NCBI GenBank assembly: GCA_021776455.1
Contig: JAJFFX010000008.1
Coordinates: 1-64,000, forward strand
DNA from: Hyphococcus sp.
GTDB taxonomy: Bacteria > Pseudomonadota > Alphaproteobacteria > Caulobacterales > Parvularculaceae
Direction of reading: 5' to 3'
Length of the DNA stretch: 64,000 bases
Shown here: piece after piece, positions 26,360 through 35,870 of the stretch
Position numbering within the stretch: position 1 is the stretch's first letter
How the letters are laid out: every line of letters begins with the position of its first letter
Program-made: the position numbers and the translations under genes
Notes under the pieces: generated by a model
What the model saw: the letters and a program-made list of their open reading frames with translations, nothing else
What the model was told of the DNA's origin: nothing
The model's database searches: none

Positions 26360-26806
26360 CTTGCGGCGCCAACACCGCGCGCAGAGTTTGCAACGCCATA
26401 CACGCTTTCGACAGCGCAAGATGCGGGGTGCAATGGAAGATACTGCTTCAGCGGCCGTACCGGCAACGGGTATGTATGTTCAAGCCAATTCATAAGCGAT
26501 AAAACTGCTCTCACCAGCTTTCTGTCATCGGTCGAGGGCGCGCCTCTGGCTGAGCCGCGCATATTGCGATTTACAGGTGGCCGGCGACGGGAAATTTGGA
26601 AAGCAAACTGTTTGTCCTTGGGGCTGGCTGCAGGGTTTTTTGAGCCGCTTGAATCAACCAGTATTCACCTGGTTTTCGCAAGCCTTTTCAAGTTCCTCGA
26701 TTATTTTCCGGACAAGGATTGTAGTCCACGCGTCACAGCAGAGTTTAACAAACTCGCTCAAATTCAGCCTGGAAACGCCGCCAAACAGTTTTCTTGGTCG
26801 CGTTAG
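26360..26806 (+). pseudogene. Flavin-dependent tryptophan halogenase remnant
   Basis: One frame, without a good start codon, shows FATPYTLSTAQDAG, then RTGNGYVCSSQFIS, APLAEPRILRFTGGRRREIWKANCLSLGLAAGFFEPLESTSIHL and FKFLDYFPDK, all hallmarks of the C-terminal half of tryptophan halogenases. Between AG and RTGNG the expected WQWKILLQ-like text lies in another frame, so a one-base loss and a one-base gain nine codons apart compensate each other. The FAD-binding N-terminal half is missing, and homology ends after EFNKLAQI. It is a dead fragment fused end to end with the methyltransferase remnant. Confidence 0.75.
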
Positions 26807-26875
26807 GCAGCTTTAGCGTCATTCATGTAATGAGTGTCAGGGCGTGGCTTATCGAATTGTTTCCCCAAAAATACA

Positions 26876-26910
26876 AACCTTCTAAAGGTTATTCGTATAC
26901 ATTAAAGGTT
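26876..26910. promoter_or_regulatory. Repeat pair upstream of the che operon
   Basis: AACCTT (26876-26881) and AAGGTT (26885-26890) form an inverted repeat with a 3-base spacer, and TAAAGGTT occurs twice, at 26883 and 26903, exactly 20 bases apart. The spacing of about two helical turns suits a dimeric regulator. It lies about 190 bases before the first chemotaxis gene in an otherwise empty, AT-rich gap. It could instead be a relic of the halogenase locus. Confidence 0.3.
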
Positions 26911-27099
26911 TTGTTAATTTCCGGGTATGTGTGTGGTTGCGAAACCATGGGATCGCTTGGTTTTGTCCACTGTCTGATTGGCGCGCGGCGTAACTCAACC
27001 AAATTGATGATGACGAAGATCGCTTAAAGGATTGGTATTAGTTTTGGTGTACTGACGGTAACCATACGAACGAATTCGTTGTTCTTGGAAGGTAAGCCA

Positions 27100-27411
27100 T
27101 TGAGTATGCCAAATAGTAAAAAAGAAGATGGCAGAATTGTCCTCACGTCTGTGCTCGATCTGCGTGCAGCGGCTCCATTGACTGATGAACTGTTGGGGTT
27201 GCGCGGTGAAAATGTCGTCATAGATGCATCCAAAGTTGAGAGGATAGGCGCGCCGTGCTTCCAGGTTCTTCTGTCCGCCGTTAAAACCTGGGCGGTCGCT
27301 GGTCATACAATCGCAATCTTTGACGAATCTTCAGCGTTTTCTGAAGCGGCGACTCATCTTGGTGTCTGCCTGTCGCAATCTGACAAAAACGAGAGTGAAC
27401 CATGCCATTAA
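27100..27411 (+). CDS. STAS-domain protein of che operon
   Basis: A STAS-type protein of about 103 aa; the fold markers are LDLRAAAPLTDELLGLRGENVVIDASKVERIGAPCFQVLLSAVKTWAVAGHTIAIFD. Such single-domain STAS proteins often open alphaproteobacterial che operons, where their partner is not well known. I prefer the TTG at 27100, 7 bases after GGAAGG, with ATG 27106 as alternative; the ORF-track start at another TTG is upstream of the ribosome binding site. The serine usually phosphorylated in anti-sigma antagonists is replaced (ERIGAPCFQ), so kinase control is unlikely. It overlaps cheY by 10 bases. Confidence 0.75.
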   Translation: MSMPNSKKEDGRIVLTSVLDLRAAAPLTDELLGLRGENVVIDASKVERIGAPCFQVLLSAVKTWAVAGHTIAIFDESSAFSEAATHLGVCLSQSDKNESEPCH

Positions 27412-27767
27412 GTGTGCTTGCCGTTGATGACTCGCGAACAATGCGAGAAATGTTGCGCTTGGCTTTGACTGACGCGGGGTTCGACGTGTCGCTAGCCGAT
27501 GATGGTGAACATGGTCTTGAGGTGCTTCAGGGCGTAACTCCAAATGTCATTATCACGGATATCAATATGCCGGTAATGGACGGCTTCGGATTTATTGAAG
27601 GCGTCAGGCGTTCAACTGAACATCGCGTAACGCCGATCCTTGTGTTGACAACGGAATCGGCGACGGACCTAAAAATGCGCGCCAAAAATGCTGGCGCTAC
27701 CGGCTGGATCGTTAAACCATTTGATAAAGATAAGCTGATCGACGCCATAAAACGCGTTGCAGCATAA
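27402..27767 (+). CDS. cheY: CheY-like response regulator
   Basis: This 121-aa protein is a single receiver domain: acidic pair in VLAVDDSRTMR, phospho-acceptor Asp in VIITDINMPVMDG, a Thr in VLTTES and the lysine in IVKPFDKD. It should receive phosphate from CheA and act on the flagellar switch or another target. It is placed before cheA, overlapping the STAS gene, and is one of two such regulators in the operon; which one binds the motor cannot be told. Confidence 0.9.
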   Translation: MPLSVLAVDDSRTMREMLRLALTDAGFDVSLADDGEHGLEVLQGVTPNVIITDINMPVMDGFGFIEGVRRSTEHRVTPILVLTTESATDLKMRAKNAGATGWIVKPFDKDKLIDAIKRVAA

Positions 27768-27786
27768 TAGATCGGGAGTTCTTTCT

Positions 27787-29967
27787 GTGGATTCAATGGC
27801 AGATATCAAGCAGACCTTTTTTCAGGAATGCGATGATTTACTCGGTGAGTTAGAGAGCGGCCTCCTGGATATGGAGAGCGGCGAGGGGGATTCAGAAACG
27901 GTCGCTGCTATTTTCCGTGCGGTACACTCAATCAAGGGCGGTGCAGGAGCATTCGGGCTTGATAAACTTGTCGCGTTTGCACATATTTTTGAAACGACGC
28001 TGGACGAGGTTCGGGCAGATCGGTTGGAAGCGACGCCTGACGTTCTAAGCGTACTATTGCGATCGTCAGACGTATTGGCGGATTTGGTGGGCGCAGCCCA
28101 AAAAGACGAAGAATTGGGCGAAGAACGCACCGCCGGCCTCGTCGGAGAACTATCTGCGTTTGTGGGTGCATCGGCGGATGCATCAGAAGAACCGGCGGCG
28201 GTCGGTGAGGATATTGCGTTTGCGCCGCTCGGTATGGATTTTGATCTTGACGATGCAATTGGCGACCTTGATGGGCCAGAAGACACTCAGTGCTACACTA
28301 TAAAATTTCGCCCGCAGCCGGAATTGTATGCAAACGGGAACGAGACCGTTCTGCTGATGCGGAATCTGGCCGATTTGGGGGAGATGCAGGTTGCGTGCGA
28401 CGAATCGAAAATCCCGACGCTCGACGAACTTGACCCTGAGGGGGCGTATCTTGCCTGGACGATCACGATGCATACCAGTCATAGCGAGTCTGAGCTGCTG
28501 GAAGTGTTTGAGTTTGTTGAGGGCGATTGTGAACTCGAAATCAGTCTCGATGAAGCGCCTAGCGATACAACAGAATCCGATCTAGTTGATAATGAGGCAA
28601 CACCGACCGGTGAAGAGGTGGCGACCACAGATGTTGAGGGCGCCAGCGCCAGCGCTGAAGACGAAGTTGCAAACAAAGACAATGTTGTTCAGCTAGCTGA
28701 ACAAAAAGATAAACAGAAACCAGCCGCTGCCGCCAAAGCGTCGACGGAAAAAGATACCAGTGACGCGACAATACGGGTCAACCTTGGCCGTATTGACCGT
28801 CTCGTTAATCTCGTCGGCGAGTTGGTGATCAATCAGGCGATGCTTACCCAAGGCGTAATCGACGCCGGTCTAGAACGCGGTGATTCGGTTGAATCTGGGC
28901 TTGAGGAGTTAAAACAGCTAACGCGGGAAATCCAAGAAAGCGTTATGGCGATTCGCGCCCAACCGGTCAAAGCTTTGTTTCAGAGAATGTCGCGGATTGT
29001 TCGTGAAGCCGCCAGGGCAACGAAAAAATCCGTGCACCTCGTGATGGAAGGTGAGATGACCGAAGTTGATAAAACGGTTGTCGAACGTCTTGCGGACCCC
29101 TTGACCCATATGATTCGGAATGCGGTTGATCACGGCCTTGAAACGGCCGAAGAGCGCATTGCAAATGGCAAGCCGGCTGAAGGCACGGTGTCGCTCACGG
29201 CTGCACACCGTTCTGGCCGTGTTGTGATTGAAGTTTCGGATGACGGCGCCGGAATAAATCGCGAGCGTGTCAAAAAAATTGCTCTCGAGAAAGGGCTTAT
29301 CAGTCCGGATGAGCAATTGTCCGATAGCGAAGTCGATAATTTACTCTTTATGCCCGGCTTTTCGACCGTTGATAAGGTTTCAAATCTTTCTGGCCGCGGC
29401 GTCGGTATGGATGTTGTTAAGCGCGCTATCCAGGCTGTGGGCGGAAAAATATCGATTTCATCGAAACCCGGCAAGGGCTCAACATTTTCTATCAGCTTGC
29501 CGCTAACGCTCGCTATTCTCGATGGTATGGTCGTGGAAGTCGCCGACCAAACATTGGTCGTCCCACTCACTGCGATTGTTGAAACATTAAAACCAACGCC
29601 ATCAGATATCCATGAATTAGGCGCTGGAGCAAAAGTCATATCTATCCGTGGTGAATTTATTCCGGTGATAGACGCCGGACGTTCAATGGGATACCGAAAC
29701 GAACCAGTGGACCCTCTGCACGGTGTTGTGCTTTCTGTTGAAACAGAGGACGGTGCACGCGCCGCAGTGATTGTTGATACAATTCAAGATCAACGACAGG
29801 TCGTTATCAAAAGTCTAGAAGAAAATTTTGGCCATGTCGCCAGCGTCGCAGCAGCGACAATCCTCGGTGACGGCAGAATTGCATTAATCCTCGACGTTGA
29901 TTCAATTATCGCCCGCGAGGGTAGTGCGCGTTTATTTCATGAAACTAATCTAGCTGCAACGGGGTAA
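27787..29967 (+). CDS. cheA: Chemotaxis histidine kinase CheA
   Basis: I place the start at GTG 27787, 8 bases after GGGAG, giving 726 aa; the ORF-track start lies in the end of cheY. The Hpt domain has the phosphorylated His47 in RAVHSIKGGAGAFG. An acidic, poorly conserved linker region (about 130-320) includes a second small domain, then the dimerisation segment IRVNLGRIDRLVNLVGELVINQAML, the ATPase boxes (DPLTHMIRNAVDHGLE, VSDDGAGINR, LSGRGVGMDVV, GKGSTFSISLPL) and a CheW-like C-terminal domain. All catalytic boxes are intact. It autophosphorylates in response to receptors and passes phosphate to CheY and CheB. Confidence 0.95.
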   Translation: MDSMADIKQTFFQECDDLLGELESGLLDMESGEGDSETVAAIFRAVHSIKGGAGAFGLDKLVAFAHIFETTLDEVRADRLEATPDVLSVLLRSSDVLADLVGAAQKDEELGEERTAGLVGELSAFVGASADASEEPAAVGEDIAFAPLGMDFDLDDAIGDLDGPEDTQCYTIKFRPQPELYANGNETVLLMRNLADLGEMQVACDESKIPTLDELDPEGAYLAWTITMHTSHSESELLEVFEFVEGDCELEISLDEAPSDTTESDLVDNEATPTGEEVATTDVEGASASAEDEVANKDNVVQLAEQKDKQKPAAAAKASTEKDTSDATIRVNLGRIDRLVNLVGELVINQAMLTQGVIDAGLERGDSVESGLEELKQLTREIQESVMAIRAQPVKALFQRMSRIVREAARATKKSVHLVMEGEMTEVDKTVVERLADPLTHMIRNAVDHGLETAEERIANGKPAEGTVSLTAAHRSGRVVIEVSDDGAGINRERVKKIALEKGLISPDEQLSDSEVDNLLFMPGFSTVDKVSNLSGRGVGMDVVKRAIQAVGGKISISSKPGKGSTFSISLPLTLAILDGMVVEVADQTLVVPLTAIVETLKPTPSDIHELGAGAKVISIRGEFIPVIDAGRSMGYRNEPVDPLHGVVLSVETEDGARAAVIVDTIQDQRQVVIKSLEENFGHVASVAAATILGDGRIALILDVDSIIAREGSARLFHETNLAATG

Positions 29968-29971
29968 GGCC

Positions 29972-30445
29972 ATGTCTGATACTGAAATTAAAAAGAGTGA
30001 AGATGCGCTGGAGCTGGTCGCTTTTTGTGTGGGCGATCAGGAATATTGCGTGAACATTATGTCGGTGCGAGAAATCCGCGGCTGGACAAAAGAAACATCT
30101 CTGCCGCTAACGCCCCCTTTTGTACGTGGCGTGATTAATTTACGGGGCTCGGTAGTTCCGGTAGTTGATCTTGCTTCGCGGCTTGGTCTTGAGACAACGG
30201 AACCGTCCGCACGACATGTTATTATTATTATGCAAATAGGTGAGCAGGCAGTCGGACTGGTCGTTGATGCTGTGTCTGACATCCTGACGATTTTAACGGA
30301 AAAAATTCAACCGACGCCGGATGTGTCTTCTGACGCAGCGAGAGATTTCGTTCAAGGCGTGCTCGCGATGGAAGAAAGAATGATCAACTTGCTTGATCTC
30401 AGCACGGTCCTGCCGGCAGTTTCGGCTGAAGGAATTGCGGCGTGA
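29972..30445 (+). CDS. cheW: Coupling protein CheW
   Basis: This 157-aa protein is a single CheW domain (ELVAFCVGDQEYCVNIMSVREIRGW, PFVRGVINLRGSVVPVVDLASRLGL, QAVGLVVDAVSDILTI). It links the receptor tips to CheA. It begins 4 bases after cheA and overlaps cheR by 4 bases, so it is cotranscribed with them. Confidence 0.93.
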   Translation: MSDTEIKKSEDALELVAFCVGDQEYCVNIMSVREIRGWTKETSLPLTPPFVRGVINLRGSVVPVVDLASRLGLETTEPSARHVIIIMQIGEQAVGLVVDAVSDILTILTEKIQPTPDVSSDAARDFVQGVLAMEERMINLLDLSTVLPAVSAEGIAA

Positions 30446-31329
30446 TGCAAGCGGTCCCGCGACATAACAAAACGGAAGCGATCACGCCGGGAGAGTATCT
30501 TTTTACGGCGGATGATTTTCAGCAGATAGCTACGCTGATCAAAGATGCATCCGGCATTTCTCTGACGGAGTCAAAAGTATCGCTAGTTTACTCTCGGCTC
30601 GCCAAGCGACTGCGCGCTAAAAACATACAAACCTTCCGTGAATATTGTGCATATGTGAAAAGCGATGAAGGTGTTGAAGAGCGCAACAACATGCTAAACG
30701 CGCTGACAACGAATGTAACGCGATTTTTTCGCGAGCCGCACCATTTTGATATCTTAAAATCAACTGTCTTGCCGCCGCTGCTGGCTCAAGCCAAGCGTGG
30801 GGGCCGTGTTCGCATTTGGTCTTCGGCCTGTTCTAGCGGCGAAGAGCCGTATTCAATTGCGTTAACGCTGTTGTCTCTTTTGCCGGACGCTGCGTCTTAC
30901 GATATAAAAGTTCTGGCGACGGATATTGATAAAAATATTCTTGATAGGGCGCAAAACGGTGTTTACAGAACATCAAATGTTGAACCTGTTCCGACGAATT
31001 TGAAGCAAAAGTATTTTGACAAAGTTGGTCGCTCTGGTGAGGAGTTGTGTGTCAACGACACTGTAAAAAAACTCATCACCTTCCGGCCATTGAATCTAAT
31101 AAAGCCATGGCCCGTAAAAGGGGCTTTTGATTTTATTTTTTGCCGTAATGTTGTGATTTACTTTGAAGAGGACACACAACAAGAGCTTTGGCAGAAATTC
31201 TATAATGTGCTTTCGCCGGGTGGATGGCTGTTTATCGGTCATTCGGAGCGCGTAACTGGGCCGGCGGCTGCCGCGTTCACTTCGGAAGGAATGACCGCCT
31301 ACCGAGACAAAGCAGGCGGCGAACGTTGA
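30442..31329 (+). CDS. cheR: Chemotaxis methyltransferase CheR
   Basis: This 295-aa enzyme methylates receptor glutamates using SAM. The N-terminal helical domain (DDFQQIATLIKDASGISLTESKVSLVYSRLAKRLRA) is followed by NALTTNVTRFFREPHHFD, the SAM site in RIWSSACSSGEEPYSIA and VLATDIDKNIL, and DFIFCRNVVIYF. The receptor in this operon ends in a WxxF-type tail that could tether it. ATG 30442 and ATG 30445 are both possible starts. Confidence 0.93.
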   Translation: MMQAVPRHNKTEAITPGEYLFTADDFQQIATLIKDASGISLTESKVSLVYSRLAKRLRAKNIQTFREYCAYVKSDEGVEERNNMLNALTTNVTRFFREPHHFDILKSTVLPPLLAQAKRGGRVRIWSSACSSGEEPYSIALTLLSLLPDAASYDIKVLATDIDKNILDRAQNGVYRTSNVEPVPTNLKQKYFDKVGRSGEELCVNDTVKKLITFRPLNLIKPWPVKGAFDFIFCRNVVIYFEEDTQQELWQKFYNVLSPGGWLFIGHSERVTGPAAAAFTSEGMTAYRDKAGGER

Positions 31330-31397
31330 CTATAATTTTTACGTTTTCTTATCAGCCCAGGAACCTTGAGCGTATTTCTAAGTAAGAGGATAAAACT

Positions 31398-31787
31398 ATG
31401 TCGTTAAAAGAAAAATTGAGAGTGATGGTGGTTGACGACATGTCAACGAGCCGCAGTTTGATATATGATTGCTTTGATAAGCTCGGAATTACTAATGTCA
31501 GTGCGGCAAAAAATGGAGCTGACGCGCTTAGTGCGATTAAAAAAAGCCCAGTGCATCTTGTTGTGTCCGATTACAATATGCCGACTATGAATGGGCTAGA
31601 ATTGCTGAAAGCGTTGCGCAGCGACCCCAAAACACAGAAAATCGGTTTTATTCTTGTCTCAGGCAGTCCGGACCAAACCTTGATCGATAAAGGGCGCCAG
31701 CTTGGGATGAATAATTATCTTAAAAAACCCTTTAACCCGACAGATTTACAACGCTGCGTCAAGGAAGTATTCGGCCGTCTGGACTAG
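31398..31787 (+). CDS. cheY: Second CheY-like response regulator
   Basis: This 129-aa receiver domain shows VMVVDDMSTSRSL, the acceptor Asp in LVVSDYNMPTMNGLELL, Ser in LVSGSP and Lys in LKKPFNPTDL. It differs clearly from the first CheY, so the two may divide roles between motor control and phosphate sink. It has a good ribosome binding site (AAGAGGAT) 68 bases after cheR. Confidence 0.9.
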   Translation: MSLKEKLRVMVVDDMSTSRSLIYDCFDKLGITNVSAAKNGADALSAIKKSPVHLVVSDYNMPTMNGLELLKALRSDPKTQKIGFILVSGSPDQTLIDKGRQLGMNNYLKKPFNPTDLQRCVKEVFGRLD

Positions 31788-31832
31788 TGGACGCGCCCCC
31801 GATTTGAAATTAATAGTAGAGTAGCCGATCCA

Positions 31833-32225
31833 ATGTTAGCCGTCGAAAAAGATGTGGATAATTCCGGCCCAGAAGCACAGCTCTGTCTGCTTCTTGATTT
31901 TATCCAGCAAGAATTGGACAGGCTTGCAGTGATAAGCGATCATTTGCAGGGCCCAATAGGCGAGTTGCTCATAATTGGCGGCGAGAAATTGCCTAGCGAT
32001 ATCTACCAGGTCCAAGATATAGATCGCGTGTCACAAACCATTCATGATCTTGCGAGATTTCTCAAGACCGTAGTGCAGCAAGTCCATCCGGAGTGGTGTG
32101 TTGATGCAACCCATGCTGCGAAGAACCTAACTATGAGTGAGTTGAGGGCTCGGCTGCGTGGCGAGCAAGATAATTCGCCTAATGAGCAAGCCCTCATGGT
32201 CGTTGACGATTGTCTTTTTTTGTAA
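31833..32225 (+). CDS. Unknown 130-aa protein in che operon
   Basis: I do not recognise a family with confidence. The protein is soluble and mostly helical, with acidic N-terminus, LCLLLDFIQQELDRLAVISDHLQGPIGELL, then YQVQDIDRVSQTIHDLARFLKTVVQQV and LTMSELRARL near the end. The QDIDRVSQTIHDL segment is loosely like the dimerising helices of CheZ-type phosphatases and of other chemotaxis accessories, but that is weak. It lies 45 bases after the second cheY and about 250 bases before the receptor gene, so it probably acts in the same pathway. No CheZ is otherwise present in the window. Confidence 0.6.
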   Translation: MLAVEKDVDNSGPEAQLCLLLDFIQQELDRLAVISDHLQGPIGELLIIGGEKLPSDIYQVQDIDRVSQTIHDLARFLKTVVQQVHPEWCVDATHAAKNLTMSELRARLRGEQDNSPNEQALMVVDDCLFL

Positions 32226-32474
32226 GGCGGCGCCAGAGTCTAAAATATCTATTAAAAGTACGCAATCGGATCAATTTTTTCGCGGAAACAATGCATTACT
32301 GGACGTGTGCTTGTTGTTCACAGTCTGGGGTCATGAGGCCGTGTTTGGCTATGAGCACTATTGCATTTAACGGCTTTTGCATATTCATAGATATTGCTCG
32401 TAGTAAACCCCAATTAACCAATATGGTGTAGCGTCGTATATGAAATTGTCCGTCCCCTGAAGGAGAAATCCAAA

Positions 32475-35400
32475 ATGAATCTCAAACGCCAGTTCGCACT
32501 CATCGCCGCACCGCCAATTTCCTTTCTATTGTTTAGCCCGATTTATGGCGCGACTATAGGTTGGAATGGCATTTTGTTTCCAGTTCTTGCAACAGTTACA
32601 ATGACGTTGGCAAGTATATTTCTTTCATACTTCTTTGCACGTCCAATTTTGGCAAAGATTTCCAACTTGTCAAAGCGAGCACAAGCCATTCGCCAGAGCG
32701 ACCAGTCGGCCTCTGCTGGTGGTGCAAACAAGGCGGATATTTTCGACGAAATTTCTGCAGTTTTTAAAAGTGTCACGCTTGAACGCGAAGAAGTTAAGAA
32801 TGCTCGTGAAATGCTTTCAGACGGCAAGGCAAAGCTTGATGCGATTGAGCGTTCCCAGGCAACGATCGAATTTGACCTCGACGGAACCATCGTTGACGCC
32901 AACGAGAACTTCCTCACCACGGTTGGGTACGCTCTAAATGAAATCAAGGGCCAGAATCACTCAATGTTTGTCGAGGCGGACTACAAAGCAAGTGCCGACT
33001 ATAGATCATTTTGGGATGGTCTGCGCCGCGGTGAATTCAACGCCGGTAAATTTAAGCGTATTGGCAAGGGCGGAAAAGAGATCTGGCTTCGGGCAAGCTA
33101 TAATCCGATTCTCGATGAGAGTGGCAAGCCAGTTAAGATTGTGAAGTTTGCGTCTGATATCACTGAAACCGAAGGTGCGGCGCACGAAGCGCTATTTAAA
33201 AGCTCTGCATTTGGCGGCTCATCGGTTGCGATGATGATGGTCGACCGCGATTTCATCGTTACGTATGTGAATGAAGCGACCAAGCAGCTTTTGGCGGCAA
33301 ATACGGATACGTTCCGTGAGGTTTGGCCGACTTTTAATGCCGATAATGTTGTTGGCGCATGTATCGACATGTTCCACAAAAATCCGGCGCATCAGCGTCA
33401 ACTCTTATCGGACCCATCCCGTCTTCCCTACCAGACCGAGATTACAGTGGGGGAGGTCAAGTTCTCGCTGAATGTCAGCGGGGTCTTTGACGCAGATCGA
33501 AACTATATCGGCGCGACGCTGGAATGGGCGGATGTGACAGCCGATCGTCTCAACTCAGGCATGCTGGATGCGCTTTCAGTTTCACAAGCGACCATTGAGT
33601 TCAATCTCGACGGCACGATCGTTGGCGCCAATGAGAATTTCCTCAAAACCGTTGGGTATTCTCTGGATGAGATTAAGGGCCAGAACCACTCCATGTTTGT
33701 CGAAACAGAGTATAAAACAAGCGCTGACTATAAGGCGTTGTGGGATGGTCTGCGCCGCGGTGATTTCAGTGCCGGAAAATTCAAGCGTATTGGCAAAGGT
33801 GGAAACGAAATCTGGCTTCGGGCAAGCTACAACCCCATTCTGGATGCTGCGGGCAAACCGTTTAAAGTCGTTAAGTTTGCTTCGGACATAACCGAAGCAG
33901 AAGAAGCAGCGCGCGAAGCAACCTTTAAAAGCGCGGCGTTTGCAGGGTCATCGGTTGCGATGATGATGATCGACCGCGACTTCATGGTCACTTATGTCAA
34001 TGAGTCCACCAAAAAACTCCTGTCGGAAAATGCAGATGTTTTCCGGGAGTTTTGGCCGAACTTTAATGCGGAACAAATCATTGGTTCATGCATTGACATA
34101 TTCCACAAAAACCCGGCGCATCAACGCCAGTTGCTATCTGATCCTTCCCGCCTGCCATACCAGACCGATATTGCGATTGGAGATTTCAGGTTCGCATTAA
34201 GCGTCGGCGGCGTATTCGATGCCAATGGCGATTATGTCGGCAATGTTCTTGAATGGTCAGATGTGACAGCAGACCGGTTAAATGCCGGCATGCTCGCCGC
34301 CCTTGATCGCGCGCAAGCGACAATTGAGTTCACTCTTGATGGCAACGTTGTCGAAGCAAACGAAAATTTCTTAGGCGCCCTTGGCTACAGCGCCGAAGAA
34401 ATCAAAGGCAAGCATCACAGCATCTTCGTCGACCCAGAGCAAAAAAACAGCCCAGATTACCGGGCTTTCTGGGAGGCCCTGAAACGCGGAGAATATCAAT
34501 CGGGCGAGTACAAACGCATTGGGAGAAACGGCTCGGATGTCTGGATACAGGCGTCATACAATCCGATCCTGGATGGCTCAGGAAAGCCATTTAAAGTGGT
34601 CAAATTTGCGTCCGATATCACCGATGTGGTCAACCAGCGTAATAAAGACGCGGAAGAGCGTCGTGAGAAGGCGAAAGCACAGCAGTTAGTTGTTGACTCA
34701 CTAGCTAACGGCTTACGCAAGCTTTCAGATGGCGACCTGACCGATAACATTGGTACGCCCTTTACGGCCGAGTACGAACAACTTCGTAGTGACTTCAATG
34801 AAGCGATCTCGAAATTACAAAATACGATGGGATCGATTGTCACTACAGTGGAAGGCATTCGTCACGGGTCTGGAGAAATCAGCACGGCTGCAGATGATTT
34901 GTCAAAACGCACGGAAAATCAGGCGGCTACGCTTGAGCAAACCGCCGCTGCGCTTGATGAGATTACGGCAACGGTGAAACAAACGGCGGAAGGCGCGATT
35001 GAAGCAAATTCAGTCGCCACTGACGCGCGCAAAGAAGCCCAGGAAAGTGGAGAAATTGTCAAAGAGACAGTTGAGGCGATGGGCGAGATTGAAAAATCAT
35101 CCGTTCAAATCTCGCAGATCATTGGCGTTATTGACGATATCGCTTTCCAAACCAACCTGTTGGCGCTCAATGCTGGTGTTGAGGCTGCGCGAGCAGGAGA
35201 CGCTGGTCGTGGGTTTGCCGTTGTTGCGCAAGAAGTGCGCGCCCTTGCGCAAAGGTCGTCTGACGCGGCCAAAGAAATTAAGGGTCTGATCACGTCGAGT
35301 TCGCAACAGGTTGAATCCGGCGTTGAGCTGGTTGGCCGCGCAGGTTCCGCACTGTCAGGAATTGTCGAGCGTGTGGAGAGTGTCAGCACCCTTGTTTCCG

Positions 35401-35771
35401 AAATTGCCGCCTCTGCGAAAGAGCAGTCGGTGAGCCTTTCGGAAGTGAACACGGCAGTCAATAAAATGGACCAGGTGACGCAACAAAATGCGTCGATGGT
35501 TGAACAAACCACAGCTGCAAGTCATTCGCTGGCCAATGATTCAGATGAGTTAATGAACCAAGTTGCTCACTTCAACATTGGCGATGCGAAGGCAAACGGC
35601 ACAGGAGCGACGCCGTCACGTGATAAAAAAGCTAAGAAAAATGGAGCAAAGCCCAAGCAGACGGTTGCTGAACAACAAGGCCGCGCTGCATCATTTGCCT
35701 CTGCAACTAACGGCTCGGCGGCATTACATGTCGAACCAGAAGCAAGCCAGGAAGATTGGCAAGACTTTTAA
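32475..35771 (+). CDS. Methyl-accepting chemotaxis protein with tandem PAS repeats
   Basis: This 1098-aa receptor has a hairpin of two membrane segments (about residues 8-24 and 31-52) with almost no periplasmic loop, so sensing is cytoplasmic. A 243-residue block, starting at residues 127 and 370, contains two PAS-like modules ([14 protein letters not shown]... and [25 protein letters not shown]...); a third partial copy starts at 613, giving five PAS-like modules. Repeat copies are similar but not identical. A HAMP-like segment ([21 protein letters not shown]) precedes the signalling domain with the hairpin tip [40 protein letters not shown]. The C-terminal DWQDF resembles the CheR/CheB tethering pentapeptide. 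The ligand or redox cofactor is not known. Confidence 0.93.
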   Translation: MNLKRQFALIAAPPISFLLFSPIYGATIGWNGILFPVLATVTMTLASIFLSYFFARPILAKISNLSKRAQAIRQSDQSASAGGANKADIFDEISAVFKSVTLEREEVKNAREMLSDGKAKLDAIERSQATIEFDLDGTIVDANENFLTTVGYALNEIKGQNHSMFVEADYKASADYRSFWDGLRRGEFNAGKFKRIGKGGKEIWLRASYNPILDESGKPVKIVKFASDITETEGAAHEALFKSSAFGGSSVAMMMVDRDFIVTYVNEATKQLLAANTDTFREVWPTFNADNVVGACIDMFHKNPAHQRQLLSDPSRLPYQTEITVGEVKFSLNVSGVFDADRNYIGATLEWADVTADRLNSGMLDALSVSQATIEFNLDGTIVGANENFLKTVGYSLDEIKGQNHSMFVETEYKTSADYKALWDGLRRGDFSAGKFKRIGKGGNEIWLRASYNPILDAAGKPFKVVKFASDITEAEEAAREATFKSAAFAGSSVAMMMIDRDFMVTYVNESTKKLLSENADVFREFWPNFNAEQIIGSCIDIFHKNPAHQRQLLSDPSRLPYQTDIAIGDFRFALSVGGVFDANGDYVGNVLEWSDVTADRLNAGMLAALDRAQATIEFTLDGNVVEANENFLGALGYSAEEIKGKHHSIFVDPEQKNSPDYRAFWEALKRGEYQSGEYKRIGRNGSDVWIQASYNPILDGSGKPFKVVKFASDITDVVNQRNKDAEERREKAKAQQLVVDSLANGLRKLSDGDLTDNIGTPFTAEYEQLRSDFNEAISKLQNTMGSIVTTVEGIRHGSGEISTAADDLSKRTENQAATLEQTAAALDEITATVKQTAEGAIEANSVATDARKEAQESGEIVKETVEAMGEIEKSSVQISQIIGVIDDIAFQTNLLALNAGVEAARAGDAGRGFAVVAQEVRALAQRSSDAAKEIKGLITSSSQQVESGVELVGRAGSALSGIVERVESVSTLVSEIAASAKEQSVSLSEVNTAVNKMDQVTQQNASMVEQTTAASHSLANDSDELMNQVAHFNIGDAKANGTGATPSRDKKAKKNGAKPKQTVAEQQGRAASFASATNGSAALHVEPEASQEDWQDF

Positions 35772-35870
35772 TTCGGCGGTGAGGTAAAGCGGCGCTCTTT
35801 CAGGTATGTGAAGGCGCGCCGCCACTTGCTTCGTCCCTTTTCATATCTGTCAGAAGCGGCTGGTAATATA

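Noticed and set aside
26125-26562. 145-codon minus ORF in the pseudogene stretch
   Set aside because: The plus strand carries readable methyltransferase and halogenase remnants, so the minus frame is a by-product.
32853-34700. Receptor PAS repeats as an assembly duplication
   Set aside because: The copies differ at many codons, so they are true diverged duplicates; an exact copy-number error still cannot be ruled out.
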